A DNA stretch of 64,000 nt from Timema cristinae (Eukaryota; Arthropoda; Insecta; Phasmatodea; Timematidae): NCBI GenBank assembly GCA_039000515.1, contig JBCFYV010000567.1, positions 1 through 64,000 of the forward strand, written 5' to 3'. The notes below the pieces were generated by a model. That model was given only the letters and a program-made list of their open reading frames with translations. It did no database searches and had not been told where the DNA came from. The translations under genes were made by a program, and so were the position numbers. Of the stretch, positions 24,730-37,094 are shown piece after piece (within the stretch, counting starts at the first letter, position 1; every line of letters starts with the position of its first letter).

Positions 24730-25755
24730 ACATCCTTTAAAATAAAAATTTTTTGGGGCCCTTTTTTTGGCCCTTCCCCTTTTCCCCTCTCTCTTGTACC
24801 CTCCTTCAGGAGAGGTTGGCTTTTTTTGGAGAGACGGGTATCGGTCCTTTCAGGTTTTTAAGGCCTTTTGACGCTTTTTTAATAAAAAATTTTCGGGGGG
24901 CTCTCGGGGGTCCTTCTTAAGGCACCAGGGGACTGCCTTAGGGGCCCACCTTTTTTCCGCAAAATCGCCCCACCTCCGGGAAACCCCCAAGGTGGGTGTG
25001 AGAGGCTCAACAAGGCCCCGCCCTTTTTATTGCCCCAGGGGGCTGGGGGTGTTCCCCGGGGGCTCGGGGGATTCCCCTCGGGGGTCTCCTCGTGGTATAG
25101 GGGGGGAGACATCGGGGGGTTTGGGGCCCCTTTAAAAATTTAGGCCCACAGAATTGGGGCGGGGAAAAAAAACATAAAGTCTCAGAAGAGCCCAAAGGGG
25201 CACTGGTCGCTTGTCTCCTTAGAAATTTTAACTGCAAAATGGCAGTTGGGACATTTATTTTGACTAACAACCCGGGGTATAGAATTTGAAATACCGGGGC
25301 TTGACTTGAAACTTTTCCCTTGCGTCCGGGATATGAACTCTTTTAGATTGATCCCAGACTTTCTTCCTACCTTCCCCTTTTGGCAGGCCCGAGACCAGGC
25401 GGAATGGGGGCCCTTCGTTAAAAGCAGTTTTAGGAGACCGCATGGGTTTCGGACCCCCTTTTCCACAATCCCACGGGTTTGGCTTCCCGCATCGCAGCTT
25501 GTATCCCCAAAATTCCTGGCACTGAAAAAAGCCCCAGGGTTGGGGCATACGGCCGGACCCAACACGGGAAACCGCTCGGACCCCCTTTGGGGAAGGAAGG
25601 GGGGCAAATTTAGGAATAACTGTCATATTTTTCACTACTCGTTCCTTTTGATGGTAATCCTAATACTTGTGATATGTTGAGGGAAAGCTCCTCACAATGT
25701 CCCAATCTTACGCAGTCGAGGTCAACTTTTTACCACCCCTTTCAAACATTGAGGA
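24730..25755 (-). pseudogene. ORF1 of copy B: zinc-knuckle protein (broken)
   Basis: The 25,264-25,635 frame keeps the knuckle region best, with FFQCQEFWGYKLRC. This is a first knuckle with an altered first Cys and the His position replaced by aromatic residues. Upstream and downstream segments are in other frames. A shortened Pro/Gly-rich linker is coded at about 25,020-25,115. Confidence 0.7.
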
Positions 25756-26607
25756 ACCTGGCGTTCCACCTTCACCTTTAAATATTCGAGGGGCTAAAAA
25801 GTTTTGGTAGTTTTTTCCCCTTATTTTGCTGTCTGAAGGTCTTTTTTGGCCCCGGATCATTATTGTGCCATCGCGCTTTTCTAATTAAAACCCCCAGACC
25901 GGGAGCCCACTAATCACTCTTTCGAGGACAAAGGGCTAAAAAAACCCGATTCCTTTCTTCTATTCGAGACATTACCAAAAACGGGCGGGGCCCCCCACTT
26001 CCGGTTTTTTTTAATTAAGGCTGGACGGCCAAACCCCCTTTCCCCATCTTTCTAATTACGACCTTGAGGGCCGGGGACAGTTGCCAGCAGTGTTTGGCAA
26101 AACGTTGCCAGCCGACATGTTGTGGGCCTCCATTTTGGGGGGGCAACCTACCAATATCGGATCGTAGACCAGGGGGATCCAAGGGGTTCAAAACCACAAA
26201 TGGGCCCTTTTTAAAGTCCCGCGAAGACTCATACGACGCAGACATAAATTTTTTTTGCATAGAGCACGCCGAGAGGGGGGGGCGCGCAGCAAGTGGGGGG
26301 TAGAAAGTGCAATTTTACGTCCGGGCCCTCTGAACGCAACCGAACTTTTAAAGTAGGTACCCGGTTTTTGTCATCCTAAGGCCCTTCTACTAAGGATTGC
26401 AACCCGCCCCTTTCATTTGGAGCTCAAGGCAAGGTATCCAAAAATAAACAGAGAAGAACCGGTTATTCCAAGGGGGTCAACGGAAAGGCCAAAGGCCTCG
26501 TGCAAGAACGGTGGGGAAAGGAGAAAAAGGTAAGGGGGGAAAAAACAAGGGGGAAAAGAAAAAAAGGGGGAAAATGAAGGAAAAGAAAATATGTGAAAGG
26601 ATAAAAA

Positions 26608-28030
26608 ATTTTTAAAAATTGAACTTTAAAAAGATTTTTGTTTTTTAAAAAAAAAAGAAGTTTATTTGTCTTGGTTTTTATTTATATTCTTTCCCTAACG
26701 CTAAATTACTGGCTTTTTTAAAAACTATGGGAATTAAAAAAACATGGAAATTATTAACTTTTCACAATTTTTTTTGTCAAAACAGTATGAAAATTTTACT
26801 TAATATAAATTTTTATTTTTATTGTCTTTTGGTTTTGGTACTATAATTTTTATCGTAAAAGAGTAAATGACTGTCACAACGTTTTAAAACACTTTTTTTT
26901 TATTCATATCTCAAGTAATGTAATTTACATCTTTAACTTTCGAATATATTAAAATCCTCCTTTAAAATAAAAATTTTAAATAAAAAGCCATCAATTTTTT
27001 CCACCATTTTTTGTTTTTTTTTTTTTTTTCAAATCTTTTTTTCCTACAAAATTATAGTAAAACAGGCCAAACGCATTGGGGGGGTTTTATTTTTTTTTTA
27101 TCCATTTCTTTTTTTTTCATCCTTGTCCGAAGAATTTTTTTGCTTTTCCCCAAAAAACATCCTTTTTAATTTAAAATTATTTTAACAAAATCCTTGTATA
27201 ATTTTAAGTAAAAATAAAATTTTTTTTATCCAAAGTATTTTTTTAAATTTTGGCTTTTATAATTATTTTTTAAAAAAATTTTTAAAAATTTACCCACATT
27301 TTAATTTATTGGGCCTTTTATTTTAATTTTTAACTTTAATTAGAATTATTTATTGTATTAATTAATCAAAATTTTAAGGTTATAGGCCTACACCTTAATT
27401 AAAAACAAAACTAATATACTATTTTTAAAATAAAAATACATGTTACACCCTGAAATAATGTTAAAAGAAAATATACAGCTAGATAATTTTGGGGAAAAAC
27501 CCCAAACCGGCCTTTTTAAAAAAAAAGAAGAAACCGAACTTCTATTTCTTTGTCTCGTAATCATTTTTGGGAAAAAAATTTTTAAAACCCCCATCTAGTC
27601 AACCCAAAAAGGCGACGAGATTCTACTGTACACAAGAAGTTAACAGAGGGGAAATGAATTCTTTTTTCTACAAGCACGAGGCTGGGGTTTCAAACAAAAT
27701 AGAAGGTAGGGGGGTTTTTCCCCTTTAAAGTTTGCGTCCCCAACAATTAATAAAGCAAAGGGGAAACCCCCTTAAAAAAGGCCGGGTAGAACTAAGAGAA
27801 AGTTTTTCACATGGCCCTTGTATGTAGCCTTTCAGAGTGACTCTGCGAGCAGTCTTGGTTTCCGCGCACGAAAGTCAAAACCCCAAATTGGTTTACAAAG
27901 AGTTTTAAATTAACGAAAATTTTTAAAAATTAAAACTGTCAATACATAAAAATTTTTCTATTTGATAAATCAACTTCCAGCGAGCAAAGCCGCTGGCAAC
28001 AGCTAGTAGGAATAAAAAAATAACTCCTCT
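26608..28030. other. AT-rich stretch, no gene recognised
   Basis: Dense A/T homopolymers. The 68-codon minus-strand frame at 27,388-27,594 has no motif. Confidence 0.5.
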
Positions 28031-28680
28031 GTAATGGGGGAGTACAAAGGAAGGTCATTTTTAAATACAAGAGCGGGGCACGCAAACCACAAGACACAAA
28101 TTTCCCCAAAAGGATTCCGAATCAAAAAGTTCCCTTTTTTAATGCATGTTTTGGTCTTGAAACTTGTTCTGGTAACATATATTGTTCATGGGAAAAATCC
28201 TTCAGTGCTGTTTTTTAAAACTCGTTGACTCAAACTCATCCAAATGCGACAAAAGGGCCCCCGCCACATCCACCTCTTAACAGGCGGGGTTTTTCAACAG
28301 ACCAACAGCACCCCCTTTTTCCCCTTTTTGCACATTTTTTTGTCATGAGCCAGATCCACAGCGAGTGCAGAAAAGGATTTTTTGTTTTTGGATAACAAAC
28401 GGGCCTTGCAAAAGTTTCATTACACTGGGGGCGTGCTTTTTTTTCTTGTAAGTTTTTTTATGGGATTGGCAACCAAGGGGATGTGGAAATTCCCAAAAAA
28501 AACCAAGGTGCAGTTTTTTAAATTTTGGGTAACAGTTCATATTACCACCCGTTCGACCGAACAAAAATAAACAAGTCCCCAATTTTTTTAAACAAAAACC
28601 GAACGAAATTTTTGGGAGTTTGAACGTTTTCTTAAATCCATTTTTCAAATAAAAATTTTTGGTCTTTATTTAAAGCTCTT
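28031..28680. other. Possible coding relic, unidentified
   Basis: A 101-codon minus-strand frame (28,343-28,648) is Lys- and Phe-rich with scattered Cys and His, and a plus-strand 64-codon frame precedes it. Neither resembles a family I can name. Homopolymers could account for much of it. Confidence 0.2.
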
Positions 28681-30559
28681 TGAGGGGCCATTACAGAAAA
28701 TTTTCTTGGATTTAAAAACGAATTTTTTTTATTTATCCTTTTCCTCTTCACATTGACGGGGAAAAAAATTATTGAATAAAGTAAAAAAAATTACATGAAA
28801 ATTTAAAGATGAAAGCCACCTTTGAAGCATAAACGCTTCCGGAAAACCAATGGCCCTCTTTTCTGTCGCTAAGAAAAATGGTCTAGCCATTCCTTTCCTT
28901 TTCCACTAAAAACCTAATTAAAAAATTGACATCTGAGAACAGTGATACGTTGCATTTCACAGGAGTTCTTGGAACAGTGTTACAGTCTGACAACATTGAG
29001 CTGTCTGGAAGCTCTGGCACTTTCCTGTTACTTGATTGACACACGAAATGCTTGTGCAAATACGAGGGTCACCAACTTCTCCTTCGCCGGGAATTTTTTA
29101 AAATAAATTTCTTGGAAAGATGATTTTGAATTTTAAAAGCTGTAGTTATGATCAATGTTATCTACGCACCAAACACAAAAAAAACCATAAGCAAAATTTT
29201 AGGGGCATAGACACCTTTTTCTTGAGCTCCTTAATCTCCAAATGAGCCCAAATTTGCTTTTCTCCATAATTTTGTTTGATATATTGAAGGCCCCTTTTTT
29301 GCAGCTTCCAAATTTTTGTATTATTTCATGGTTTTTCCAAAAATAGACAGGCCCACTATAAGGAACTGGGGGTTCATGATTTTTTTATGACAATAATTTT
29401 GCCTTTTGAATGTTTTCACTTGGTTGAAAAAATAAAATTGGCTGATAGTCAAAGCATGCTGAGTGCTTTAAGTCACATTCTCTGCGAAGCATAGCCATGA
29501 ATAAAGAACACACTAAAGGAGAATGCTGGAGGGCCGCTTCAGCTTGTTGATCACGTTCAGATACCACAAACGTAAATTTGTGCTGGATTAGATCTTTCTA
29601 ATTTGCTTAAATCTTTCACATGCAACATCACATCACATCATCACAAAAGGGTTTTAGAATGAATACATTTAAAAAAATTTCACCATCACGATAAAGGGAA
29701 TAATTTTTGCCTGAAAGTTGAGCTTTTAAAAGCGGGGAAATGATCCCAGAATTCTCTCGCGTAAACGGGGGTATGTGTGTTTGAAGGGCTTGACTTTTCA
29801 TTCCCAAAAAATTTTTAACTTTTTCATATTTTCTTTTTAAAAAACCATTTTGAATACAATCTCGTATTAACAATTCAGAGGCCTTTTTTTCTCCGGGAAA
29901 CAAATCCATACCTCGCAGATAGAGTTGACTTCTTTTTTCCTTGGGTTTTTTTCATCTGGTTTTTTAATAAAGTCTGTGGACTGTTCCAGGTGAATCATTT
30001 TGGCCAAAAAATAACGTTTTCGTTTTGGCTCTGGCTATTTTTTTTCTTTTGAAGTTAAGTGAAAAACTTTTTATGAACTTTGCTTTATTTTTTTTTAAAG
30101 TTCCTTCTATACCCTTTACCCTCATTTAATTTTTTTTACACCAAACCATGGGCAAAGCACCAAGATTCGAAATTTTTAAATTTTTCCCAAAGCTCTTGTA
30201 AAACCCGCACCAACAATCTTTTTCAGTGTTAAAAATTGGGGAAATCAAGCCTTCATCACTAGATTCTAAAAATGCAACATTTGGCCCCAAAACTTAACCA
30301 AAGCTCAAGTGGAATTTAAAAACAACATTTTTCCCCCAGCGCCTTAACTTTTGGGAAAATTAAACTCAGTCTAATCTCAAAATTAATTTTAAATGATTAT
30401 ATGAGTAAAAATTTTTTTTAGAGTGAAAACAAATAAAGAAAATCACACAAAAAAACAAAAACAAAAAAAAAAAAAATAGACAACATAAATACTTTTTTTT
30501 TAATTATGGGAAATCTTAGGCTTGAAAAATAAATAAGATAAAAAAATGTACTTAATAAA
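28681..30559 (-). other. Possible degenerate coding region on the minus strand, unidentified
   Basis: Two minus-strand frames, 29,628-29,909 (93 codons) and 29,385-29,567 (60 codons), follow one another. Their residue mix is more protein-like than elsewhere in the desert (ELLIRDCIQNGF; MLRRECDLKHSACF), and a further coding-like patch lies near 28,930-29,080. Together they could be a decayed gene or transposon protein. I recognise no domain and give no function. Confidence 0.25.
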
Positions 30560-30970
30560 TTTTTAAAAAAAAAAAAAAAAATTAAAATCGAACCTTAAGA
30601 CTGAGATACAACCAATTCTGGGGCTCCCAAAGGCTCCATAAATAGCCGCCTTTTGGTGCCTGCAGGGGTTTTTTAATTTGGCCCCATCTAAAAGGGCTCT
30701 TTTGAGCTCATTTATGACCACAAAAGGGGGATTTCCAACAAAAAGTGCAGCTTTTTTTTTATGTACCAATACACCCCCAACCCCCCAACCGCCTAGCAAG
30801 TCCCCCGGGATGTAGAAAGGGGGAAAATTTTTGGATAATTCAAAAAACCACCACGCGTTAATCAAGGAAAAGCTGCTATATGGGCCCCTTTCAACGAAAC
30901 GATAGGGACCCGGCAGATGAACTAGGACAAATTTTAAAACCCAAAAGCTTTGGGCAAAGTTCCCCAAGGA
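30560..30970 (-). pseudogene. Old Ty3/gypsy pol fragment (RT-RNase H junction)
   Basis: The 134-codon minus-strand frame (30,563-30,967) follows the family order from the end of RT into RNase H. SFSLINAWWFF matches the usual 'FLGLINYYRRF' segment. NFPPFYI matches the 'PL' segment. INELKRALLDGAKL matches the 'F..LK.ALL.AP.L' segment. A YGAFGSPRIGCISVL stretch corresponds to the RNase H 'DAS...GAVL' strand, whose catalytic Asp is not present. No LTR or other domain is seen nearby. It is too short to relate to the element at 58-64 kb, which is on the other strand. Confidence 0.5.
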
Positions 30971-32639
30971 ATTTTGGCGTTGATGGAATGAAATTTTGTG
31001 TTTTTTGACTCATTATTTTAATAAAAATGGGGGTTTTATTTATACATTTTGTAGAGATTACAAAATTTTTTTGTATTCATATAGAATCCTATTAAAGAGT
31101 TATTTCCACATAGGGAAGAAGTGAATGACAACAAAGTCGAAAAAAGTATGCTGGTTTATTAAGGGTCCCCATAAAACAAGTAAAGCTTTTTTTTTCCCTT
31201 TTTTTCCCCCCCCTTCCCCTTTTTTAAACCCCCTGTAAATTTAGCCTAGCCCCCCCCCCCCCCCCCCTTATGTTACTTAATTTCTCAACAAGAATAAATG
31301 TCACATTTTATAGGAAGTTTTGTGAACAAAAGAGGAATTCAAATTAATACTTCTTAATTAAATTTTTTAAACTACATAAAGATTTCAGAGAGTATTATTT
31401 TTTGGGGATAACTACACATACAAACAAATAACAGACCTACAGATATAAAAACGTTGATTAAATTCCTCAGGTTCAGAGGAAAAACCTCGGTATATTTATT
31501 TTATGGATGCCAGGTTGCGATCTGAAAAGACCAGACAGCATTACTAATTCTGAGTAGGGGGCTGCTGGCCCTTAAATGTAGGGCGCACATATGATTTAAA
31601 AAGTCCCACATACGATGCTTGGCGCGAAGGAAGACATCTTTCTTAATTTGTCACTTTTATGATAGCATATATCATCATAAGAAGATTTTTAAAAAATTCT
31701 GGTATACAATTTTTTAAATTTTTATTGGAAATAATTACAACTTTATTTAAAATTTAAATTATCATCCCAGTTTTATGTTTCTTCCAACACGACCCGGGTC
31801 CTAGCTTCCCTTTTTAAAAAGACTAGAGGGGCCAAGAACAAAAATTAGGTTTAATCGGGTGTACCTAAATGTTTTTTTTTTAAAGGTTTTAAAATTTTTT
31901 TTTACTTAAGGGGGCAGATACCCTAAATTCTACCTTTTCATTTATATTCCCTTTTAAAAATATAATAAAAAATATAATTAAATAAAAAACCATTTTACTA
32001 TACCCACCCACACAATGTAAACTAAAAAGGTAGAATTTTTAAAAAAATTTATTAGCAATTGCATAAGGGCGAGTGCAAATCATTTAGGAAAAGAAAATTT
32101 TATAACCGATTGGGGTTTTAACCCCATCTTCCCCCCCAAATCGCCGTCTTTTACTGAGAAAGACAATTTTAGACAAGAAGCCACCATAAGGTCCGAAATA
32201 GTTTTATTTATATCATACACTTTTGATTTTTTCAGAAGGGAAAAGGTATGGCTTAAATACACCATTTTTTGTAAAAATTGATTAAATTTGAAGTTTAATT
32301 TTTTTATAAAATTTGCGGTAAAAAGAAATGCACTATTTATAACTCCTCAAATTTTTTTTGAGATACATTCTGTTTTTCGCTTCTTTTCCCTTTCACACAA
32401 CATCTTTATTGTTTTTGGTCAATGTTTGTCTACGAAGATTTTTACGGGGGACAAGTCTTTTTGCCAGGGGAAATGCACCAACACCTTGAAGAATCTTAAT
32501 TTTTCCCGGCCTTAGAGCAACTGCGGGGAAACGAGGGGTTTTCCGCCCTTCTTCCCCTTTCCCCTGTTTATTCCCTTGTGGAGTGCTAAAGGCCCCAAAA
32601 ACCCCCTCTGTATTTGGACATAGTTGTGAAAAAAGAAAT
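30971..32639. other. AT-rich stretch, no gene recognised
   Basis: It contains an 18-nt C run at 31,250-31,267 and many T/A runs. A less biased patch at about 31,500-31,640 shows no motif. Part of 32,080-32,640 may be the decayed 3' end of the transposase to its right, but I cannot align it. Confidence 0.4.
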
Positions 32640-33570
32640 TGCTTTTACTATTTAACGCGTGCTGTAAACCGTCTCAATTGACTTTTAACTCTCCATTTCT
32701 GTCATTAACCCAAAAAATTTTAACACTGTACCTTGCACGACTCAACCAATTTTTAAAAATTCGTTTCTTACATCCGGTCTCTGCCGGGGTAAGTCCATCA
32801 ATAAGGGGAGAAAGGGGTTTCCCTTCACCAAGGACAAAAATCGCTTTTAAATCCGTAAAAGGGAGGGGTTTGTCTTCTGGAACATGAGTTTTTTTGCCTC
32901 TAGCGAGAAAAGAGAAATGTCCGAAAATTTCCCCCCTCACTTTTTCTTCCTGGAGTTCCTAAGTCACTAGCAATTAGTTTTGGTTTGGGATCACACTGCT
33001 AGAAAAGGGGGAGAAAAATTGCTTTAGTTTAATATTTTGATCCACTTTTTAAAAAGGGTTTTTTATTCTACTGCTTTCCATCAATGCCCCCCAAAAAATT
33101 TAGGAAAATTCCATTTTCTTAAAAATTACTGCAACTAAATACCACATATATCTGGTGGGGGTTGCATTACCATCTTTCAACTTATTCCATAAAACCTACA
33201 TTTTGCAATAATAATTTCCAAAACTGTTGTTTTTCCCATTTTGAAACGTCCAGCAAGAGAAGAAAAGAGTCCCAGTTGATGGGAATCTGAAAGGGGAAAA
33301 AAAACAAAATTTTTATTCAAAATAAAACCTTTACTTTACAATCTTAACTACACACAGTTTTTTTTATTTCAGTGAATGTTGAAAAAATAGAAAAAAAAAT
33401 CTCACCCTTTATTTAGTCCCAGCCTGTTTTGGATAAACCAAACTTGAAGTGCCCCGTATAAAAACCCAAAAAGCTTGGGGCATTTTACAACCCTGTTTTC
33501 CTTAGATGTTTTGATGTCTTCAGAAGCAAGGAAAGACTTTTAATTTGACAAAAACTTCAGAACGTCTGAA
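32640..33570 (-). pseudogene. PIF/Harbinger DDE transposase (HARBI1-like), degenerate, with one intron
   Basis: PIF/Harbinger transposases cut and rejoin DNA with an IS5-like DDE core. Read right to left, the conserved order is present across shifted frames: a start-domain relic (33,410-33,560), a GKTTV helix-turn-helix segment (near 33,235), NFPKFFGGIDGK with the first catalytic Asp (33,075-33,110), KSGSKY (near 33,045), CDPKPK then DLGTPGRKSEGGNF (32,925-32,995), FVLGEGKPLSPL at the place of the usual VGDEAFPL box (32,810-32,845, its Asp not visible) and RIFKNWLSRAR (32,729-32,765). The best single frame is 32,674-32,940. An intron at 33,287-33,405 is supported by splice sites. No terminal inverted repeats or partner SANT/Myb ORF were found. 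Frame breaks could be partly read error. Confidence 0.75.
33287..33405 (-). other. Probable intron in the Harbinger transposase relic (119 bp)
   Basis: On the minus strand the segment starts gtgag and ends in a pyrimidine-rich tract followed by cag. Protein similarity to the transposase is lost exactly between these points and resumes on both sides. This supports a eukaryotic genome and a once-spliced transposase mRNA. Confidence 0.55.
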
Positions 33571-34744
33571 AAATCTCTGCAAATGAAATCAATGAGGTTT
33601 AAATGCAGAAAATTTTTCTGGCTTCGTCCATATCGAATAGGAAAATTAAAGAAAAGCCACTGAAAAAATTTTTCTGTTTTAAAATGGCAAAAAAACAAAT
33701 AGCTTCGGAAAAACAACCAAAAAACTTTAAAGGAAAATTCAGTCTTAAAAAAATTATGAAAGCCTCAACGGAAAAAATTTTATGATTTATATCAAAAAGC
33801 AAATATAAATAAACGAATCAAAACGTCAAAAAAGTCAGATAACAATCCAATCTGCTTTTTTCAAAAGTCTTCTTCCTAAAAGAGGAATTTACATTCATAA
33901 AAAAATTTTCCGGTTCGGTCAGAAATTCAAATTTTTTATTTTGGCAGAGCATGAGGCGTGCAGCAAGGGGGGACAATCAGAATTTCGCCAGAATGCAAAA
34001 GGAAGAGGGGAACCTATAATCGGGGACCTACAGGGGTTCATCCCTTAAAAACGGCTACGAAGTGCTCAGTATAAAATTTTTATCTACCCCCTCTCCTCCC
34101 AAAAAACCAAAAAATACACCAATATTTTCTAGGGGAATTTTTTGAATTCATCCAGAAAAGCATCAGCCCTAAAACTAAACGCTTTTATTTTTTTTTTTAA
34201 AAAAAAGCTCTTTTTGATTACCTTACATATAATAAATTTCTTTCAGAATTTTGGTCTAAAAAACTATTTCTTACATACAAAATATTTACTGTACCCCCAT
34301 TAAAAAAAAAAAAATTTTAATTAAATAAATATAAAAAAAATTTTACATTAATGTAAAAAACCGTTTGCAAAAAATGCTTCTCGAAGTTTGTAAAAAATTT
34401 CCCATTTTGTCTTGCACTTTTTTAGAAGTGATCAAAAAACACATCATCCGTGCATAGTTAAAAAATCTATCTGGAAATTTCTCTTTTCTTATAAACTCGC
34501 AAAAATTCACCATCCAATCTCTGTCTAATTTTTACCGTGTACCCACGACCCAACCTCTTTAATTTCTCATCACGTCAGAAGTTTTTTGGAAAATTTTGAG
34601 AGAGACAATCAACTCACATCCGACATTTTAAACTGGGCCCCCCGGTTTATACCTAATTTCCATCATGCATGCGCTGGACTATACCACCCTTCACCCACGA
34701 GCTTCTACCCTCTGCCAACGAGCTACCCACTCCCCCCTGCGTGC
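33571..34744. other. AT-rich stretch, no gene recognised
   Basis: Complementary frames of 60 and 67 codons at 33,599-33,802 are low-complexity mirror frames. The minus one ends DMDEARKIF and might be the transposase N-terminus, but this is not supported. A C-rich patch is at 34,620-34,744. Confidence 0.4.
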
Positions 34745-34860
34745 GGCTCTAGGTTAAGGGGGAACATCAAAAAATTTACACACCGGGGGTGAATCCACAC
34801 CCCGGGGGTTTAAAAAAGTATACCCGAACGGAGTTTCGTCATGAACCTCCCATTTTTTAC
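34745..34860 (-). pseudogene. Short diverged fragment of the non-LTR ORF2 C-terminus
   Basis: About 115 bp aligns with 53,343-53,455 of copy E, including the blocks 'aaggggaacatc' and 'gtatacccgaacggagtttcgtcatga'-like sequence (shown here only in part). It covers the conserved C-terminal stretch around the RVGHT and Cys/His motif. Neither side continues the match. It is more diverged than the other copies, so it may be an older insertion or a related family. Confidence 0.5.
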
Positions 34861-35784
34861 TTATAAACCCTTCAACCCACACATACAATTGTGTAGGTAT
34901 CAAAAAACCTAAACCACAAAATGATGGGTTTTGTTAATTGTTTGCATGACTTGGAGAAGTTTTTAGAGCCAGCCCCCTTTACAGAATTGTGTGGGGATTG
35001 TAAAAATGAGGGAATTTTTTTTTTTGTTTTTTTTTCCTTGCTCTCCAACAACCGGAAAAAAACTCACGTGCAATATGCCGCTAAGGATAAAAATTTAAAT
35101 TTTAAAAAATTTAAATTTTTGCTTAGTTTTAAGTATTTAAGTAGCCTTTCATACTAAATCTGTTAATAATTTGCAATCTATCACTAAGTTTTTTAAAAGG
35201 TTTTTAAAAACAATATTCTGAAAAGGTTTTTTTTCTGAAACCATACAAACACTAAAATTTAGGTTAGAATACAAACATAATAAAAACTTTCTCAATATTC
35301 TTAAACATGAAAATATTTTTTTTTATTTTGAAAGGGGGAATGCATTTGTAAATACTTTTGAATATTTGCTTCGTCAAAACTTTTTTTTTGGGTTTCCAGG
35401 ATTTTGAAAGTTTTAAAAAAATGTATAAAATTTTTTTCTGAAAAAATTTTTTTCAAAATTATAGTTTCATCAAACCCTTGTTTCACAGCTATTTTTTCTT
35501 GACCCCTTGCAACAGTTTATAATATTTCATTTAAGGTTAAAACCCCTTTGGATATATAAACCTATTTATACAAAAAAAAAGGGCCAGAATCTTTTCCACC
35601 AAATGCTAGGGGTTGGTCTTTTTACAAATAAAACCGCCCCTTTAATTTAAACCCTATTACAAACATCCAAAACACTATTTTTAAAATATTCCCCCCTTCA
35701 AATGGGGTCACCTCTTTGGTGGATTTAAAAGGTTTTTGTTTTTTTTGGCGTCGTGTTGAAAATAATGGTATTTTTTTTTTTTAA
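34861..35784. other. AT-rich stretch, no gene recognised
   Basis: The 78-codon plus-strand frame at 34,921-35,157 and the 61-codon minus-strand frame at 35,301-35,486 have low complexity and no motif. Confidence 0.45.
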
Positions 35785-36175
35785 GGCCCCAAAAAAATCT
35801 AGGTCATTAGGGCCCTGAAATATATTAAAAAAATAATAAAAACCCCCCCGGGAAAAGATAAAACATTCACCATCTGAACCTCCATAGGGTGCTCAAAAGG
35901 CTCTTGGTATAAATTAAGTGAACACCTGCAAAAAAAAAACCCAAAATGTATCACCCAATAAAAAGACAAAACGAACAATTAAAAAAAACACTTAAAAAAC
36001 AAAACAACTTTTTTAAATTTAAAAAAACCCCTTTAAAAAATCTCAATTAGAAAATCCAAAAGAGCCACTTTATAAAAGTGCTCAAATGGCTTTAAAAAAA
36101 GATCCCCGGGGCGATAAAACGGAGAAAAAAAATAACTCCATCCGCACTACGCGAAAAAAAAAAAAACGTAATCAA
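35785..36175 (-). mobile_element. Non-LTR family 3'-end fragment (severely 5'-truncated copy)
   Basis: The segment aligns with the 3' untranslated region of copies C, D and E, starting at the gcccc...taggtcattagggcc block beside a T-rich tract and extending to about the ORF2 stop region. Everything further 5' is absent. This is the expected product of aborted target-primed reverse transcription. Confidence 0.75.
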
Positions 36176-37094
36176 ATAAGGTATTAATCCGGGATGAAAA
36201 TTAATTTCCAATCATGAGAAAAGAAAAAAAAAAAAAAGGTTTTGTTCTACAATTTTTTAAAATTTTTTTGAATTAAAAAGTACACCAATCTTTTTTTACT
36301 TGAAAGATTTTGATACTCATACTTTAGTAAACAAAAAGAATATTACAAAATCGAGTCTCGACTACAGATTGTCAGGTGAGAATTTCAATTTTTTAACTAT
36401 TGCGGGACGAGGATGGTTTTTAAAAAAAAAAAAAAATAGGGGGCTGTGAGCATTGTGGCTATTTTTTTTGACCAAAGAACCCCCAAATTGGGTTAAGGGA
36501 AATAAAAAAACTTTCTGTGCCATCTTTTTTGGGGTTGAATTTTGTATATATGTTGGTTTTTTTTTGCCTTAAAAGTAAAAAAAAGTTGTTTTTTTTTTAT
36601 GAATGTTTTTAAATTAAATTTAAGATTTTGATAAATAATTATCGCTTTACAACAAAAAAAATTTAAAAAAATTTAAAATGAATTTTAAAGAACACAAAAT
36701 CTAACTTTGTTTAAAGTGGTTTTTTTTTCTTTTTTAAAAATTTTTTAAACTAGATATGTAAATTTTAACGGGGCTCCGCAGCATTTAAAAAAAATTAAAA
36801 TACTGATTAACCAACACATAACATAAAATTTTTTTTTTTGTTTAGTATTTCAGAAACCTTTTAAATTTTTTCCATTAAAAAAAATAAAAATTTTTTAAGT
36901 AAATGCCTACCTAAATCCGGCTCCCGAGATAAAAATTCCTCGTGCAACTAAGCAAAAAAAAAAAATTTTTTTTTATATACAACCTTTTAAGAGAATTAAT
37001 ATATTTAGATATAAATTAATAAAAAAAATTTAAAATTTCCTTCCTCTTTTTTTTTTTTCACACCCCCTTAATATATAACAAAAATTAAAATTTT
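36176..37094. other. AT-rich spacer between a 3' fragment and copy C
   Basis: Long A and T runs. Nothing recognised. Confidence 0.5.

Larger units (their letters stand above)
23100..26607 (-). mobile_element. Non-LTR retrotransposon copy B (3'-truncated)
   Basis: The copy begins abruptly at a point inside the RT domain (23,119, equal to about 55,200 in copy E), so RT catalytic motifs, RNase H, 3' UTR and tail are absent. It continues through endonuclease, ORF1 and most of the 5' UTR to a purine-rich tract at 26,510-26,607, then passes into AT-rich DNA before the hairpin module. Loss of the 3' half is opposite to the usual 5' truncation. Its broken end touches the 5' terminus of copy A, which suggests recombination, deletion or a misjoin. 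Confidence 0.8.

Noticed and set aside
33599..33802. Complementary small frames on both strands
   Set aside because: Lys-rich on one strand and Phe-rich on the other, as expected from A/T-rich DNA; no domain.
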